Shown one piece after another: positions 7,263 through 16,300 of a DNA stretch of 64,000 bases. Position numbers and translations under genes: made by a program. The stretch is from Paraburkholderia sp. ZP32-5 (lineage in GTDB: Bacteria; Pseudomonadota; Gammaproteobacteria; Burkholderiales; Burkholderiaceae). Each line of letters begins with the position of its first letter. Position 1 is the stretch's first letter. The notes under the pieces are model-generated. The model had not been told where the DNA came from, made no database searches, and saw only the letters and a list, made by a program, of their open reading frames with translations. The DNA lies in contig NZ_JAJEJP010000001.1 of NCBI RefSeq assembly GCF_021390495.1, positions 2,046,001 to 2,110,000 on the forward strand, read 5' to 3'.

Positions 7263-9689
7263 ATGACCATCCGTCACCGCATTACGCTTCTCGTCATTCT
7301 GATGCTCGTAGCGCTTTCCGCCATTGGTGGATACGCTGTACTTCAGACCCGCAACAGCGCCGTCAACGTGAGACAGGTTACCCAGGGCGTCGTGCCGAGC
7401 GCGCTCGCGTCGGCCGACCTCGTGTCGCAAGTGAAGGACGTCCAACTCGCGATGATGACGCTCGTGTACGCGCCCGACGCGAACATGGTGTCGCAAGCTC
7501 AGGATCAGTTGAAGAGCAAGGAAGCGACACTGAGCGCCGCACTCGACGTGCAGGCAAAAGCCGCGAAAGGCCAGGCGCAAACCGGTCTCGTGACCCAGGC
7601 GAGAGAGAGCCTCGCGAATTATTTCGGCGCGGTCAACGATACCGCGAAGATGAAGGCCGACGGCAAGAACGAACTGGCGCAGGCCTATCTGTTCGCGAAC
7701 GTCGCCGAGTATCGCGACGAACTCGAAGGCATCGTCGAGACGCTGCGTATCGAGAAAAACCGCCAGAAAGACGAAGCGATCGACACGCTGAACAGCGCGC
7801 TGAACACCACGACGACCGCGATCGCCGGCGCGACCGGCGCGGCCATCGTTCTGCTGGTGCTGATCAGCGCGCTGCTGTATCGCCAGATCACCCGGCCGCT
7901 GAGCCGCATGCAGGTGGAGATGAGCGAGATCGCGTCGAGCCAGGACTTCACGCGCCGCGTGCCGGTCGGCCGCATGGACGAGATCGGTCATTCGATCGTC
8001 GCGTTCAACGGCATGATCGAAAAGATCCAGCAAAGCTCGCTGCAACTGAAGCAGAAGACCGCCGACATCCAGGCGATGCTGCAGAACATGCAGCAGGGCA
8101 TTCTGACGGTGGTCGAAGGCGTGGTCGTGCATCCGGAGTATTCCGCGTACCTCGAAGCGATCTTCGAGACGAACGATATCGCCGGCCGTCCGCTGCTCGA
8201 TCTGGTGTTCGGCGGCGCCGATATCAGCAGCGATGCGCTCGCACAGATCGAAGCCGCGCTCGACGCCTGTATCGGCGAAGACAGCATGAACTTCGAGTTC
8301 AACCAGCATCTGCTGGTCAACGAAATCATGAAGCCGATGGCCGATGGCCGCGTGAAGACGCTCGATCTGAGCTGGTCGGCCATTACCGATGAAAACGACG
8401 TCGTGCTGCGCCTGATGCTGTGCGTGCGCGACGTGACGGAACTGCGCGCGCTCGCCGCCGAAGCCGGCGAGCAGAAACGCCGCCTCGAAATGATCGGCGA
8501 AATCCTCGCGGTGAGTCAGGAGAAGTTCCATCACTTCGTCGAAAGCGCGACGGGCTTCATCAGCGAGAACGAACGCATCATTCGCCAGCATCACGAGCCG
8601 AGCCACGAGGCGGTGGCCGAACTGTTCCGCAACATGCACACCGTCAAGGGCAATGCGCGCACCTACAGCCTGCAGCATCTGACCGGCATCGTGCACGAGA
8701 CCGAACAGCGTTACGACGCGATGCGCCGAGAGGGCAGCAGCGAGACGTGGGACCAGCAGCTTCTGATCGAAGATCTGCAGCGCGTGAAGGCGGCGCTCGA
8801 AACCTACGCGACGATCAACGAAGTCAGCCTCGGCCGCAAGGGTCCGGGCCAGCGCGGCAGCGTCGATCGCTATCTGATGGTCGATCGCGAACTGATCGAC
8901 AAGCAGCTGGAAATGCTCGAAAGCGCGGATCCGGCCGACCGCGAAGCACTTGCGTCGATGCGCGAATCGCTGCAGCGCGAACTGCGCCTGCTCGGCACCG
9001 AATCGATTTACGAATCGCTGGCAGGTGTGATCGAATCGCTGCCGTCGCTGGCTGTCGAACTGGGCAAGGAAGCACCGTCGGTGCGCATCGACAACAACGG
9101 CTACCGCGTGCGCAATCAGGCCGGCAGCACGCTTCGCAATGTGTTCACGCACCTGCTGCGCAATTCGGTCGACCATGGCATCGAGCCCGCCGCCGAACGT
9201 ATCGCGAACGGCAAGCCGGCGGCCGGTGTGATCGATCTGGAAGTCGGCGTCGACAATCACGCGCTGCAGATCACGATCAGCGACGACGGCCGCGGCCTCG
9301 CGCTCGCGAAGATTCGCGCGGCCGCGATCGAACGCGGCTGGATCGACGCGCAGGCGGTGATGAGCGACGAGGCGATTGCGGAGCTGATCTTCCGCTCGGG
9401 CTTCTCGACCGCGCAGACCGTCAGCGAGATTTCCGGCCGCGGCGTCGGCATGGATGCGGTGCGCGACTTCGTGCTGCGCGAGCATGGCAGCATCGAATTG
9501 CGCTTCACCGACGATCGGCGCGGCGCCGACTATCGACGCTTCCAGACGGTCGTGTCGTTCCCCGAGGACTGGGCGGTCGACAGTCTCGACGCGGCTAACG
9601 ATGCCGACGATACGCAACCGCAGGCACAGCAGCAACCGCAGCAGCAACCGCAAGACAAGGCACGCGACGCGGATGCGGTAGCAGGCTGA
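7263..9689 (+). CDS. Transmembrane CheA-like histidine kinase with its own receptor module
   Basis: 808 residues from ATG 7263 (an in-frame start 30 bases upstream is less likely). Order: TM1 at about 7-27; a ~160-residue helical periplasmic part like four-helix-bundle chemoreceptor sensors; TM2 at about 188-209 (GAAIVLLVLISALLYRQ); HAMP with TRPLSRMQVEM; a PAS-like region about 275-400; an Hpt-type domain with His459 in NMHTVKGNART; and a CheA-type ATPase with N-box HLLRNSVDHG near 630, SDDGRGL near 675 and SGRGVGMDAV near 728. The C-terminus is a Gln-rich tail and no CheW-like domain follows. It looks like a receptor and CheA kinase fused in one chain, phosphorylating the CheY encoded downstream. 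The signal is unknown. Confidence 0.82.
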   Translation: MTIRHRITLLVILMLVALSAIGGYAVLQTRNSAVNVRQVTQGVVPSALASADLVSQVKDVQLAMMTLVYAPDANMVSQAQDQLKSKEATLSAALDVQAKAAKGQAQTGLVTQARESLANYFGAVNDTAKMKADGKNELAQAYLFANVAEYRDELEGIVETLRIEKNRQKDEAIDTLNSALNTTTTAIAGATGAAIVLLVLISALLYRQITRPLSRMQVEMSEIASSQDFTRRVPVGRMDEIGHSIVAFNGMIEKIQQSSLQLKQKTADIQAMLQNMQQGILTVVEGVVVHPEYSAYLEAIFETNDIAGRPLLDLVFGGADISSDALAQIEAALDACIGEDSMNFEFNQHLLVNEIMKPMADGRVKTLDLSWSAITDENDVVLRLMLCVRDVTELRALAAEAGEQKRRLEMIGEILAVSQEKFHHFVESATGFISENERIIRQHHEPSHEAVAELFRNMHTVKGNARTYSLQHLTGIVHETEQRYDAMRREGSSETWDQQLLIEDLQRVKAALETYATINEVSLGRKGPGQRGSVDRYLMVDRELIDKQLEMLESADPADREALASMRESLQRELRLLGTESIYESLAGVIESLPSLAVELGKEAPSVRIDNNGYRVRNQAGSTLRNVFTHLLRNSVDHGIEPAAERIANGKPAAGVIDLEVGVDNHALQITISDDGRGLALAKIRAAAIERGWIDAQAVMSDEAIAELIFRSGFSTAQTVSEISGRGVGMDAVRDFVLREHGSIELRFTDDRRGADYRRFQTVVSFPEDWAVDSLDAANDADDTQPQAQQQPQQQPQDKARDADAVAG

Positions 9690-9697
9690 GCGAAACG

Positions 9698-10444
9698 ATG
9701 GAGCAGGTCGTGTTGGAAAGTTATCTTCTGGCCGCGTGTGTTGGCGGCATCGTGGCGGCGCTTGCAACCGCGTGGTTTTATCGCAGGAAGCTCGGCGCCG
9801 TCGCCAACGCTCACGACGGCGACGTGCGTGCGCGGCAGGCACTCGAAAAGGAGCTGGATGCGGCGCACGAACTGGTCGCGCAGACCAACGACGAGCGCGC
9901 GGCGCTGGAGTCGCAGCTCGCCGATCTGCACGCGCAGTCCGGTCAGCACGCGCATGACCGCGACGCGTTGCAGAGCTCGCTCGACGAAGCCAAAGCGCAC
10001 CACGCCGAATGGCTGCAGCATGCGACGCAAATCGCTGAAGAAGCGGCGCGCCTGAGAACGTTGTCGATTACGTTCGAGCGCTGGCACGAGCAGATGATCT
10101 CGCTGATGTCGCAGAACCGCGACATGCACAAGAAGAACCAGGAGCTGTCGGCGATCGTGCAGCACGTGCTGATCGTGTCGCTGAATGCGTCGATCGAAGC
10201 GGCGCGCGCCGGCAGCGCGGGGCGCGGCTTCTCGATCGTCGCGAGCGAAGTGCGCTCGCTGGCGTCGCGCTCGCAGGATCTGTCGAAGAGCTATCGCGAG
10301 AGTCTGCATCGTAACGATCTGACGACCGCCGCGACGTTCCAGGACATCCAGGCAGGCGGCAAGATGATCACGGCGACGCTCGGCGGCGTCGAGGTGCTCG
10401 CCACGCGGTTTCAATCTCGCCTCGAAGAGCAGGCTGCCGCGTGA
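9698..10444 (+). CDS. Sensorless MCP-like signalling protein
   Basis: 248 residues: one N-terminal membrane segment (LLAACVGGIVAALATAWFY), a long charged coiled coil (about 40-130), and a chemoreceptor-type core containing VSLNASIEAARAG and GRGFSIVASEVRSLASRS, the hairpin-tip sequence that binds CheA/CheW in true MCPs. There is no periplasmic domain and no HAMP, and the C-terminal arm is short, so the usual methylation helices are largely missing. No cheR or cheB gene is nearby. It begins eight bases after the kinase stop and overlaps the next gene by four bases (GTGA). It may scaffold the adjacent kinase; it is unlikely to sense anything itself. Confidence 0.75.
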   Translation: MEQVVLESYLLAACVGGIVAALATAWFYRRKLGAVANAHDGDVRARQALEKELDAAHELVAQTNDERAALESQLADLHAQSGQHAHDRDALQSSLDEAKAHHAEWLQHATQIAEEAARLRTLSITFERWHEQMISLMSQNRDMHKKNQELSAIVQHVLIVSLNASIEAARAGSAGRGFSIVASEVRSLASRSQDLSKSYRESLHRNDLTTAATFQDIQAGGKMITATLGGVEVLATRFQSRLEEQAAA

Positions 10445-10983
10445 TTACCGATCAGGCCAGGCACAGCATCGAGGACATCTTCTTCCACGCTGCCCGCGCG
10501 CGGCTGCCGGCCACGGCGGGCGACACGTGCGAGATCACCGCGGTGCCGATGTGGAATGCGGATCGTCCGGCCGCGCCGCATGCGATGGTGCTGACGATCT
10601 CGTCGATCGCGTTCCGTTTGCTGTTCGTGCTGCACTTCGACGACAAGGACGACGCGACGCGCGCGTACTACGTCGGCGGCGACGCGGCCCGCTCGCTGCC
10701 GGAAACGCTGATGGAATTCGCCAACCTGTGCTGCGGCTACATGAACCAGCAACTGGTGAACTACTTTCCCGATCTCGGCATGTCGACGCCGTATGAACTG
10801 AACAGCGCCTGCGTCGGCTATCTGGATGAACTGCACCCGGCTCACGTGTGGGCGTACGACCTGCTGATCGGCGGGACGGCGAAGCTCGGCGTCACGTTAT
10901 GTCTGTGCGCGCAGACACCGCTCGATTTCAGGGCCGAACTCGCGACGGCCGACGATAGCGAAGGCGAACTCGAACTGTTCTAG
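10441..10983 (+). CDS. CheX/CheC-like chemotaxis phosphatase-family protein
   Basis: 180 residues, cytosolic. SLPETLMEFANLCCGYMN contains the E-x2-N pattern followed by a glycine that forms the active site of CheC/CheX/FliY CheY-P phosphatases. Only one such motif is visible, as in CheX, which works as a dimer. The start is GTG at 10441, overlapping the previous stop. Placement between a CheA-like kinase and a CheY supports a role in dephosphorylating the response regulator. Outside the motif similarity is weak, so family membership is moderately supported. Confidence 0.6.
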   Translation: MITDQARHSIEDIFFHAARARLPATAGDTCEITAVPMWNADRPAAPHAMVLTISSIAFRLLFVLHFDDKDDATRAYYVGGDAARSLPETLMEFANLCCGYMNQQLVNYFPDLGMSTPYELNSACVGYLDELHPAHVWAYDLLIGGTAKLGVTLCLCAQTPLDFRAELATADDSEGELELF

Positions 10984-11011
10984 GAACTCTTCCCGTAGGC
11001 AGAACCACACG

Positions 11012-11992
11012 ATGAATACCAGCAAGCCCGTCAGCAAACTGCTCGTGCTCGACGACAGTCCGGAGCGCACGGAAGCACTGAAGCCCTTTTTCGATGAGCA
11101 CAACCTGATCGCGCTGAAAGTGCGCGACAGCGGTCGACTGACCACGGTGCTGCGCACCAATATCGATCTCGGCGGCGTGCTGCTCGCGGACGATTACGGC
11201 GGCTCGATCGAGCAGGCCGCGTTGGTCGCTGCGCGCATCAATGCATTGCGCCCCGAGCTGCCGATCATTCTGCGCTCGAGCGGCCACGTCGCGACAGAAG
11301 CGCTGGCGCATGCATTGAAGGGCATGGTGTGCGCGAGTTTCGATGGATCGGACCTGAGCACGTTGCGCACGGCGGTGGACCAGTACATCTTCAGCCTCGA
11401 TTTTCCGAACGAGCTGGTGCGCGGTATCGCGGAGATCACCGAAGCGCGGCTCGGCGCGCTGTTCGACGGCGTGACGGTGCGGCGCGAGCCGCCCAGCGTG
11501 GTGCGCGATCGCATCATCTTCGGCGAGGTGTTCAGCCTGATTCCGCTCGAAGGCAGCTGGTGCCGCGGCTACATGCTGATGCAGGCGCACGAGGAGCCGC
11601 TGCTGTCGATGATCGAACGCAAGCGCGTGGCGAGCGAGATCAGCAGCCACGACGCGCACGCGGGCTTTCGCGATCTGAACAGCCTGCTCGGCGAGCTGAC
11701 CAACCTGATCTGGGGCGCCTTCAAGGACCGCTTCCTCGCGCAGCAAGGCACGCGCGTCGCGAATCAGGTGCAGGTGCCGCTACTGGTCAATCACAAGCAC
11801 CGCTATATCTCGTTCGGCTCGGACAATCCGCAGCTGCGCTTTCAGTATGTGCTGAACGACGTGGCGAGCGGACAGTCGGTCGCGTTCGACCAGCGCTTCG
11901 TGTTCAGCCTGAACTGGTCGCCCGAGGACTTCTCTGAAAACACGGTGGATATCGACGATCTGGTCGAATCCGGTGAACTCGATCTGTTTTGA
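11012..11992 (+). CDS. Degenerate receiver fused to a CheX-like domain
   Basis: 326 residues. The N-terminal ~120 resemble a receiver domain (KLLVLDDSPERTEAL gives the acidic pair; VLLADDYGGS occupies the phospho-acceptor strand region), though the later conserved Lys is not obvious. The C-terminal half contains LNSLLGELTNLIWGAF, with the E-x2-N-(x3)-G phosphatase pattern of CheC/CheX proteins. The protein may couple phosphorylation of its receiver to phosphatase activity toward the CheY encoded next. It is separated from its neighbours by 28 and 37 bases, so it is co-transcribed. The domain reading is by eye and the boundaries are approximate. Confidence 0.6.
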   Translation: MNTSKPVSKLLVLDDSPERTEALKPFFDEHNLIALKVRDSGRLTTVLRTNIDLGGVLLADDYGGSIEQAALVAARINALRPELPIILRSSGHVATEALAHALKGMVCASFDGSDLSTLRTAVDQYIFSLDFPNELVRGIAEITEARLGALFDGVTVRREPPSVVRDRIIFGEVFSLIPLEGSWCRGYMLMQAHEEPLLSMIERKRVASEISSHDAHAGFRDLNSLLGELTNLIWGAFKDRFLAQQGTRVANQVQVPLLVNHKHRYISFGSDNPQLRFQYVLNDVASGQSVAFDQRFVFSLNWSPEDFSENTVDIDDLVESGELDLF

Positions 11993-12029
11993 TTTTGATT
12001 CAACGCGTCGGTGACGCAAGGGGATTGGC

Positions 12030-12395
12030 ATGGCAAAGATTCTGGTGGTGGACGATTCGAGCACGGTGCGCGACGAAGTCGCGGGCTTTCTGACGAAAAA
12101 CGGTCTGGATGTCGCGACGGCGGTCGACGGCAAGGACGGACTGACGAAGCTGAAATCCGATTCGAACATCAAACTGATCGTCAGCGACGTGAACATGCCG
12201 AACATGGACGGCCTGACGATGGTCGAGAAGATTCGCGGTGAACTCGCGAACAAGACCGTCAACGTGATCATGCTGACGACCGAAAGCAGCCCGGCGATGA
12301 AGGAACGCGGCAAGGCGGCGGGCGTGAAGGGCTGGATCGTCAAGCCGTTCAAGGGCGACGCGGTGCTCGAAACGTTCAGGAAACTGGCGGGTTGA
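12030..12395 (+). CDS. CheY-type single-domain response regulator
   Basis: 121 residues, just one receiver domain: ILVVDDSSTVRDEV (acidic pocket), IVSDVNMPNMDG (phospho-accepting Asp in SDVNMP), MLTTESSP (Thr switch) and GWIVKPFKGD (Lys of the KPF motif). All key residues are present, so it should be phosphorylated by the upstream CheA-like kinase. Its stop overlaps a TTG codon in frame with the downstream GGDEF-EAL protein, which suggests tight coupling. There is no evidence here on whether it acts on the flagellar motor or on the c-di-GMP enzyme. Confidence 0.92.
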   Translation: MAKILVVDDSSTVRDEVAGFLTKNGLDVATAVDGKDGLTKLKSDSNIKLIVSDVNMPNMDGLTMVEKIRGELANKTVNVIMLTTESSPAMKERGKAAGVKGWIVKPFKGDAVLETFRKLAG

Positions 12396-15175
12396 TCGCT
12401 GGCGGCGAACTCCCGGCAAGCGGCCGGCTGGCGCGGGCAGTGCATATGAAAACGCGCTTCTTCGCGGGTGACGCGCTGCGTAGCGCTGTCACCGCGCTGG
12501 TCGTCGCGCTGATTCTTGCCGCGATCGCGATCAGCACCTATCTGGCGCTGAAGCAGACGGCCGACCAGAACAACGCGCTGCGCACGTTGCAGGCAGCGGG
12601 TCAGTTCAAGCACGACCTCGACGAGCTGCAGCAGATCATGCTGGACCAGCATGGCGATCTGTACACGGTGATCAGTACCCGTGCGTTCTACGATCGTCCG
12701 AGGCTCAAGTTTCCGCTGACCGAACTCGTCGACCTGATCGACGATGCGCGCGCGCATTGCAGCAGCGACCGTCAATGCGACGTGCGGCTGTCCGATCTCG
12801 ACGCGATGATCCGGCAACTGGCCGCGCGCAGCGACGCGCTCGCGGACAAGCAGTACAACCACCGCTCGGTGGTCGCGCTCAACGATACCGAACTCGGCGA
12901 AATCGACGCGTGGTTCTACGCGGTGCTGACGCACGTCGTCGAGTTGCGCGTCGCGGCTGACCAGCATCTTGGCCTCGTGGTGACCGCATCGTCGGTCGAA
13001 GCCGCGAAGGTCGCGCGCTGGCTGATGATTTCGGCGCTGACGGCGGCCGCGCTCGTGATCATGTTGATCAGCTGGAACGGCCGCATCGCGCGCCATCTGC
13101 GCCATGCGCTGCGCTCGGCATCCGAATCGCGCCGCATGCTGCGCACGGTACTCGATCAGATTCCCCACGGCATTGCATGGAAGGACAGCCAGTTGCGCTA
13201 TCTCGGCGGTAACGGTGTCTATGCACGCGATGCCGGCCTCAGTTCCGGCGACGCGCTGGTGGGACAGCAGGACCGGCAGCTCGGCTGGAAAGACGACCAG
13301 GCCGCGTCCGCCGCGGCGGATCAGCAGGTGCTGAAGAGCGAGCGCCCGATGGTGACGTCGGAGCGCCGCGTGACCACCGCCAATGGTCGCGAAATGTGGA
13401 TACGCGAAACCCGCCTGCCGTTGCGCGACGAACTCAACGCGGTGGTCGGCGTGCTGATCGTCTATGAAAACATCACGTCGCAGCACAACGCACAGATTGC
13501 GCTGCGCGTGCAAAGCCGCGCGATCGACGCGAGCAGCAACGGCCTGTTGATCGTCGAGCATCAACCCGAGCGCAACGTGATCACGCATGCGAATCCGGCC
13601 TTCGAACGGATCACCGGCTATCCGCTCGACGAAGTGGTCAACGCGGAGTGGCACAAGCTCTATGCACTGATGGGGCAGCCGGAGGCCTGGAGCGAAGTGG
13701 ATCATGCGATCGTCACCGACGGCGAAGCGAACGTGACGTTGCCGCTGACCCGCAAGGACGGCCGGCGCTCGTTCGTCAACGTGGTGGTGTCGCCGGTGCG
13801 CGATCAGGGGGCTGTCACGTATCACGTGGGCGTGCTGAGCGACGTGACCGCGATCGTCGACTATCAGGATCAGCTCGAACGCCAGGCGCGGCTCGATGCG
13901 CTGACCGATCTGCCCAATCGCAATCTGCTCGCGCAGCGGCTGGGCGGTGCGATTACGGCCGCCGCGCTGGACCAGAGCGATCTGGCGGTGGTGTTCGTCG
14001 ATCTCGACCGCTTCAAGGAAGTGAACGATTCGCTTGGCCACCGCGCCGGCGACGGGCTGCTCGTCGCGGTCGCGCAGCGGCTGCAAAGCACGGTGCGCGT
14101 GACCGATCTGGTGTCGCGCTATGGCGGCGACGAATTCGTGATCCTCGTGGAGCGCTGCCCGCCCGCCAGTCTGCTGATGCTGCTCGACCGGCTGGTGCGG
14201 GTGATGGCCGAACCGTTCAACGTCGACGGCGCGGAACTCTATGTCGCGGCGAGCGTGGGCGTGAGTTCCTATCCGGAAGACGGCACCGATGCGGACACGC
14301 TGGTCAGTAACGCCGATGCGGCGATGTACGTGGCCAAGACGCGCGGCGGCTCGAACTATCAGTTCTACCGGCCGGAGCTGAATCAGACCGTGGCGCGCCG
14401 GCTGCATCTGTCCACGCGGCTGCGGCATGCGGTGCGCAGCTGCTCGCTGAGCATCGTGTATCAGCCGCAGATCGACATGCGGCACGGTGGCATCGTCGGT
14501 GTCGAAGCGCTGCTGCGCTGGCATGACGAGGAGCTGGGCGAGGTGTCGCCGGCCACCTTCGTGCCGGTCGCCGAGGAAACCGGGCTGATTCACGAAATCG
14601 GCGAGTGGGTGCTGCGCACGGCCTGCCGCCAGGCAATCGAATGGCGCAACAGCGGCTTTGCGGAGCTGACGCTGTCGGTGAACGTGTCGCCGGTGCAACT
14701 GGAGCACTCCGATCTGGCGGGCACGGTCAACGAGATATTGCGCGAAACCGGCTGGCCCGCGCATCTGCTCGAACTGGAAGTTACGGAAGGCGCGCTGATG
14801 CGCAATGTCGACGATGCCGCGCGCTCGCTCGGCGAGTTGCGCCGCCGTGGCGTGCGCATCGCGCTGGACGACTTCGGCACCGGCTATTCGAGCCTCAGCC
14901 ATCTGCGGCACTTTTCGATCGACCGGCTGAAGATCGATCGCGTGTTCGTGCGTGAAATCGGCCACGATGCGCAATACGAAGCGCTGACGCTGGCGGTGAT
15001 CAACGTTGCGAACGCAATGGGCTTCGATCTGATCGCAGAGGGCGTCGAGCTGGAATCGCAAAAGCAGTTCCTGCTCGATCACGGCTGCCACGCCGCGCAG
15101 GGCTTTCTCTATAGTTCCGGCGTCAGCGCCGAGCGGTTGACGCGGATGCTGTCGCGTGATGAGGTGAGCGTCTGA
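12392..15175 (+). CDS. Membrane PAS-PAS-GGDEF-EAL c-di-GMP enzyme
   Basis: 927 residues if it starts at TTG 12392 (overlapping the cheY stop), or 909 from ATG 12446; the ATG puts TM1 at about residues 10-33 and may be the true start. A periplasmic region of ~150 residues and TM2 (WLMISALTAAALVIMLISW) are followed by two PAS domains. The GGDEF domain has intact RYGGDEF near residue 560, with RVTD five residues before it as the inhibitory I-site. The EAL domain has EALLRW near 687, ELEVTEGAL, DDFGTGYSS and EGVE, the metal- and substrate-binding elements. Both synthesis and hydrolysis of c-di-GMP look possible. It is the last gene and presumed output of the chemosensory module. Confidence 0.9.
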   Translation: MIAGGELPASGRLARAVHMKTRFFAGDALRSAVTALVVALILAAIAISTYLALKQTADQNNALRTLQAAGQFKHDLDELQQIMLDQHGDLYTVISTRAFYDRPRLKFPLTELVDLIDDARAHCSSDRQCDVRLSDLDAMIRQLAARSDALADKQYNHRSVVALNDTELGEIDAWFYAVLTHVVELRVAADQHLGLVVTASSVEAAKVARWLMISALTAAALVIMLISWNGRIARHLRHALRSASESRRMLRTVLDQIPHGIAWKDSQLRYLGGNGVYARDAGLSSGDALVGQQDRQLGWKDDQAASAAADQQVLKSERPMVTSERRVTTANGREMWIRETRLPLRDELNAVVGVLIVYENITSQHNAQIALRVQSRAIDASSNGLLIVEHQPERNVITHANPAFERITGYPLDEVVNAEWHKLYALMGQPEAWSEVDHAIVTDGEANVTLPLTRKDGRRSFVNVVVSPVRDQGAVTYHVGVLSDVTAIVDYQDQLERQARLDALTDLPNRNLLAQRLGGAITAAALDQSDLAVVFVDLDRFKEVNDSLGHRAGDGLLVAVAQRLQSTVRVTDLVSRYGGDEFVILVERCPPASLLMLLDRLVRVMAEPFNVDGAELYVAASVGVSSYPEDGTDADTLVSNADAAMYVAKTRGGSNYQFYRPELNQTVARRLHLSTRLRHAVRSCSLSIVYQPQIDMRHGGIVGVEALLRWHDEELGEVSPATFVPVAEETGLIHEIGEWVLRTACRQAIEWRNSGFAELTLSVNVSPVQLEHSDLAGTVNEILRETGWPAHLLELEVTEGALMRNVDDAARSLGELRRRGVRIALDDFGTGYSSLSHLRHFSIDRLKIDRVFVREIGHDAQYEALTLAVINVANAMGFDLIAEGVELESQKQFLLDHGCHAAQGFLYSSGVSAERLTRMLSRDEVSV

Positions 15176-15187
15176 GGAAGACGCCGC

Positions 15188-15247
15188 TGCGTGGCGGCAC
15201 TGTTTGGCAGCGCTGAAACACACGCCACTGCGCAGCACCGCCACGCA
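15188..15247. repeat. Inverted repeat between convergent genes
   Basis: Perfect 10-base arms tgcgtggcgg (15188-15197) and ccgccacgca (15238-15247) flank a 40-base loop in the gap between the c-di-GMP gene and gmd, which converge. There is no T-tract, so an intrinsic terminator is doubtful. Confidence 0.3.
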
Positions 15248-15256
15248 CACACCGTA

Positions 15257-16300
15257 TCAGAACGTTTCCTGATGCGCGTTGCGGCCGAGATCCGCCTGCA
15301 CCATCATCTGGCACAACTGCTCCAGCGTGGTCCTTGGCTGCCAGTCGAGCGTATCGCGCGCCCTGTCCGCGCAACCGATCAGCAGATCCACCTCGGCGGG
15401 GCGATAGAACTTCGGATTCACGCGCACGAGCGTCTTGCCGGTGGCGACATCGATACCGGTTTCGCGCTCCTCCTTGCCCGACCATTCGAGCTGGTAGCCG
15501 GCCGCCATGAACGCCATGCGCACGAAATCGCGCACCGTTTCGGTACGGCCCGTCGCGAGCACGAAGGTGTCCGGCTCAGCGGCCTGCAGCATGCGCCACA
15601 TCCCTTCGACATATTCGAGCGCGAAACCCCAGTCGCGTTGCGCGCTCAGGTTACCGAGTTCCAGCACGTCCTGTTTGCCGAGCTTGATCTTCGCGACCGA
15701 GTCGGTGATCTTGCGCGTGACGAATTCGCGGCCACGTAGCGGCGATTCGTGATTGAACAGAATCCCGCTGCTCGCGAACAGGCCGTACGACTCGCGATAG
15801 TTGATCGTCGACCAGTGCGCGAACAGCTTGGCAACGCCATACGGGCTGCGCGGATAGAACGGTGTGGTTTCGCGTTGCGGCACCGCCTGCACGAGGCCGA
15901 ACATTTCGGAGGTCGACGCCTGGTAGAAGCGCGTTTTCGGGCTCAGGATACGCAGCCCTTCGAGCAGATTCAGCGCGCCGATGCCGGTCACTTCGGCGGT
16001 CGTCACCGGCTGGTCGAACGATACGCCGACGAAGCTTTGCGCGGCGAGGTTGTACAGCTCGTCGGCCTGCGTGCCTTCGAGCAGGCGCAGCGTCGAACCG
16101 AAATCGGTGAGGTCGTGTTCGACCAGACGCAGATTCGGATGATCGAAGACGCCAAGCTCGTGCATGCGCCAGAAATTGACCGAACTCGTGCGCCGGTACG
16201 TGCCGGTCACGTGATAGCCCTTGTCGAGCAGCAGGCGGGTCAGATACGCGCCGTCCTGTCCGGATACGCCGGTGATGATCGCTTTGCGTGGTTGGCTCAT
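15257..16300 (-). CDS. gmd: GDP-mannose 4,6-dehydratase (bceN-like)
   Basis: 347 residues, the usual Gmd length. Extended SDR features: [19 protein letters not shown] (dinucleotide loop G-x2-G-x2-G), [18 protein letters not shown], the catalytic ASTSEMFG and [10 protein letters not shown] (Tyr-x3-Lys). It converts GDP-D-mannose to GDP-4-keto-6-deoxy-mannose in the cytosol, the precursor of GDP-rhamnose or GDP-fucose, consistent with rhamnose in cepacian-type polymers. ATG 16300 overlaps the stop of the upstream acyltransferase by four bases. The frame continues far upstream without a stop only because it is a shadow of that gene. In known bce-II clusters this gene is bceN and is likewise transcribed opposite to the flippase/glycosyltransferase genes. 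Confidence 0.96.
   Translation of the reverse strand: MSQPRKAIITGVSGQDGAYLTRLLLDKGYHVTGTYRRTSSVNFWRMHELGVFDHPNLRLVEHDLTDFGSTLRLLEGTQADELYNLAAQSFVGVSFDQPVTTAEVTGIGALNLLEGLRILSPKTRFYQASTSEMFGLVQAVPQRETTPFYPRSPYGVAKLFAHWSTINYRESYGLFASSGILFNHESPLRGREFVTRKITDSVAKIKLGKQDVLELGNLSAQRDWGFALEYVEGMWRMLQAAEPDTFVLATGRTETVRDFVRMAFMAAGYQLEWSGKEERETGIDVATGKTLVRVNPKFYRPAEVDLLIGCADRARDTLDWQPRTTLEQLCQMMVQADLGRNAHQETF

Noticed and set aside
7200..9842. 880-residue antisense frame opposite the kinase gene
   Set aside because: High-GC mirror frame, His/Arg/Asp/Ala-rich, no ribosome site and no domain; the plus-strand gene has full motifs.
11780..15250. 1156-residue antisense frame opposite the CheY and GGDEF-EAL genes
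   Set aside because: A composition artefact of GC-rich codons; the sense genes explain the region completely.
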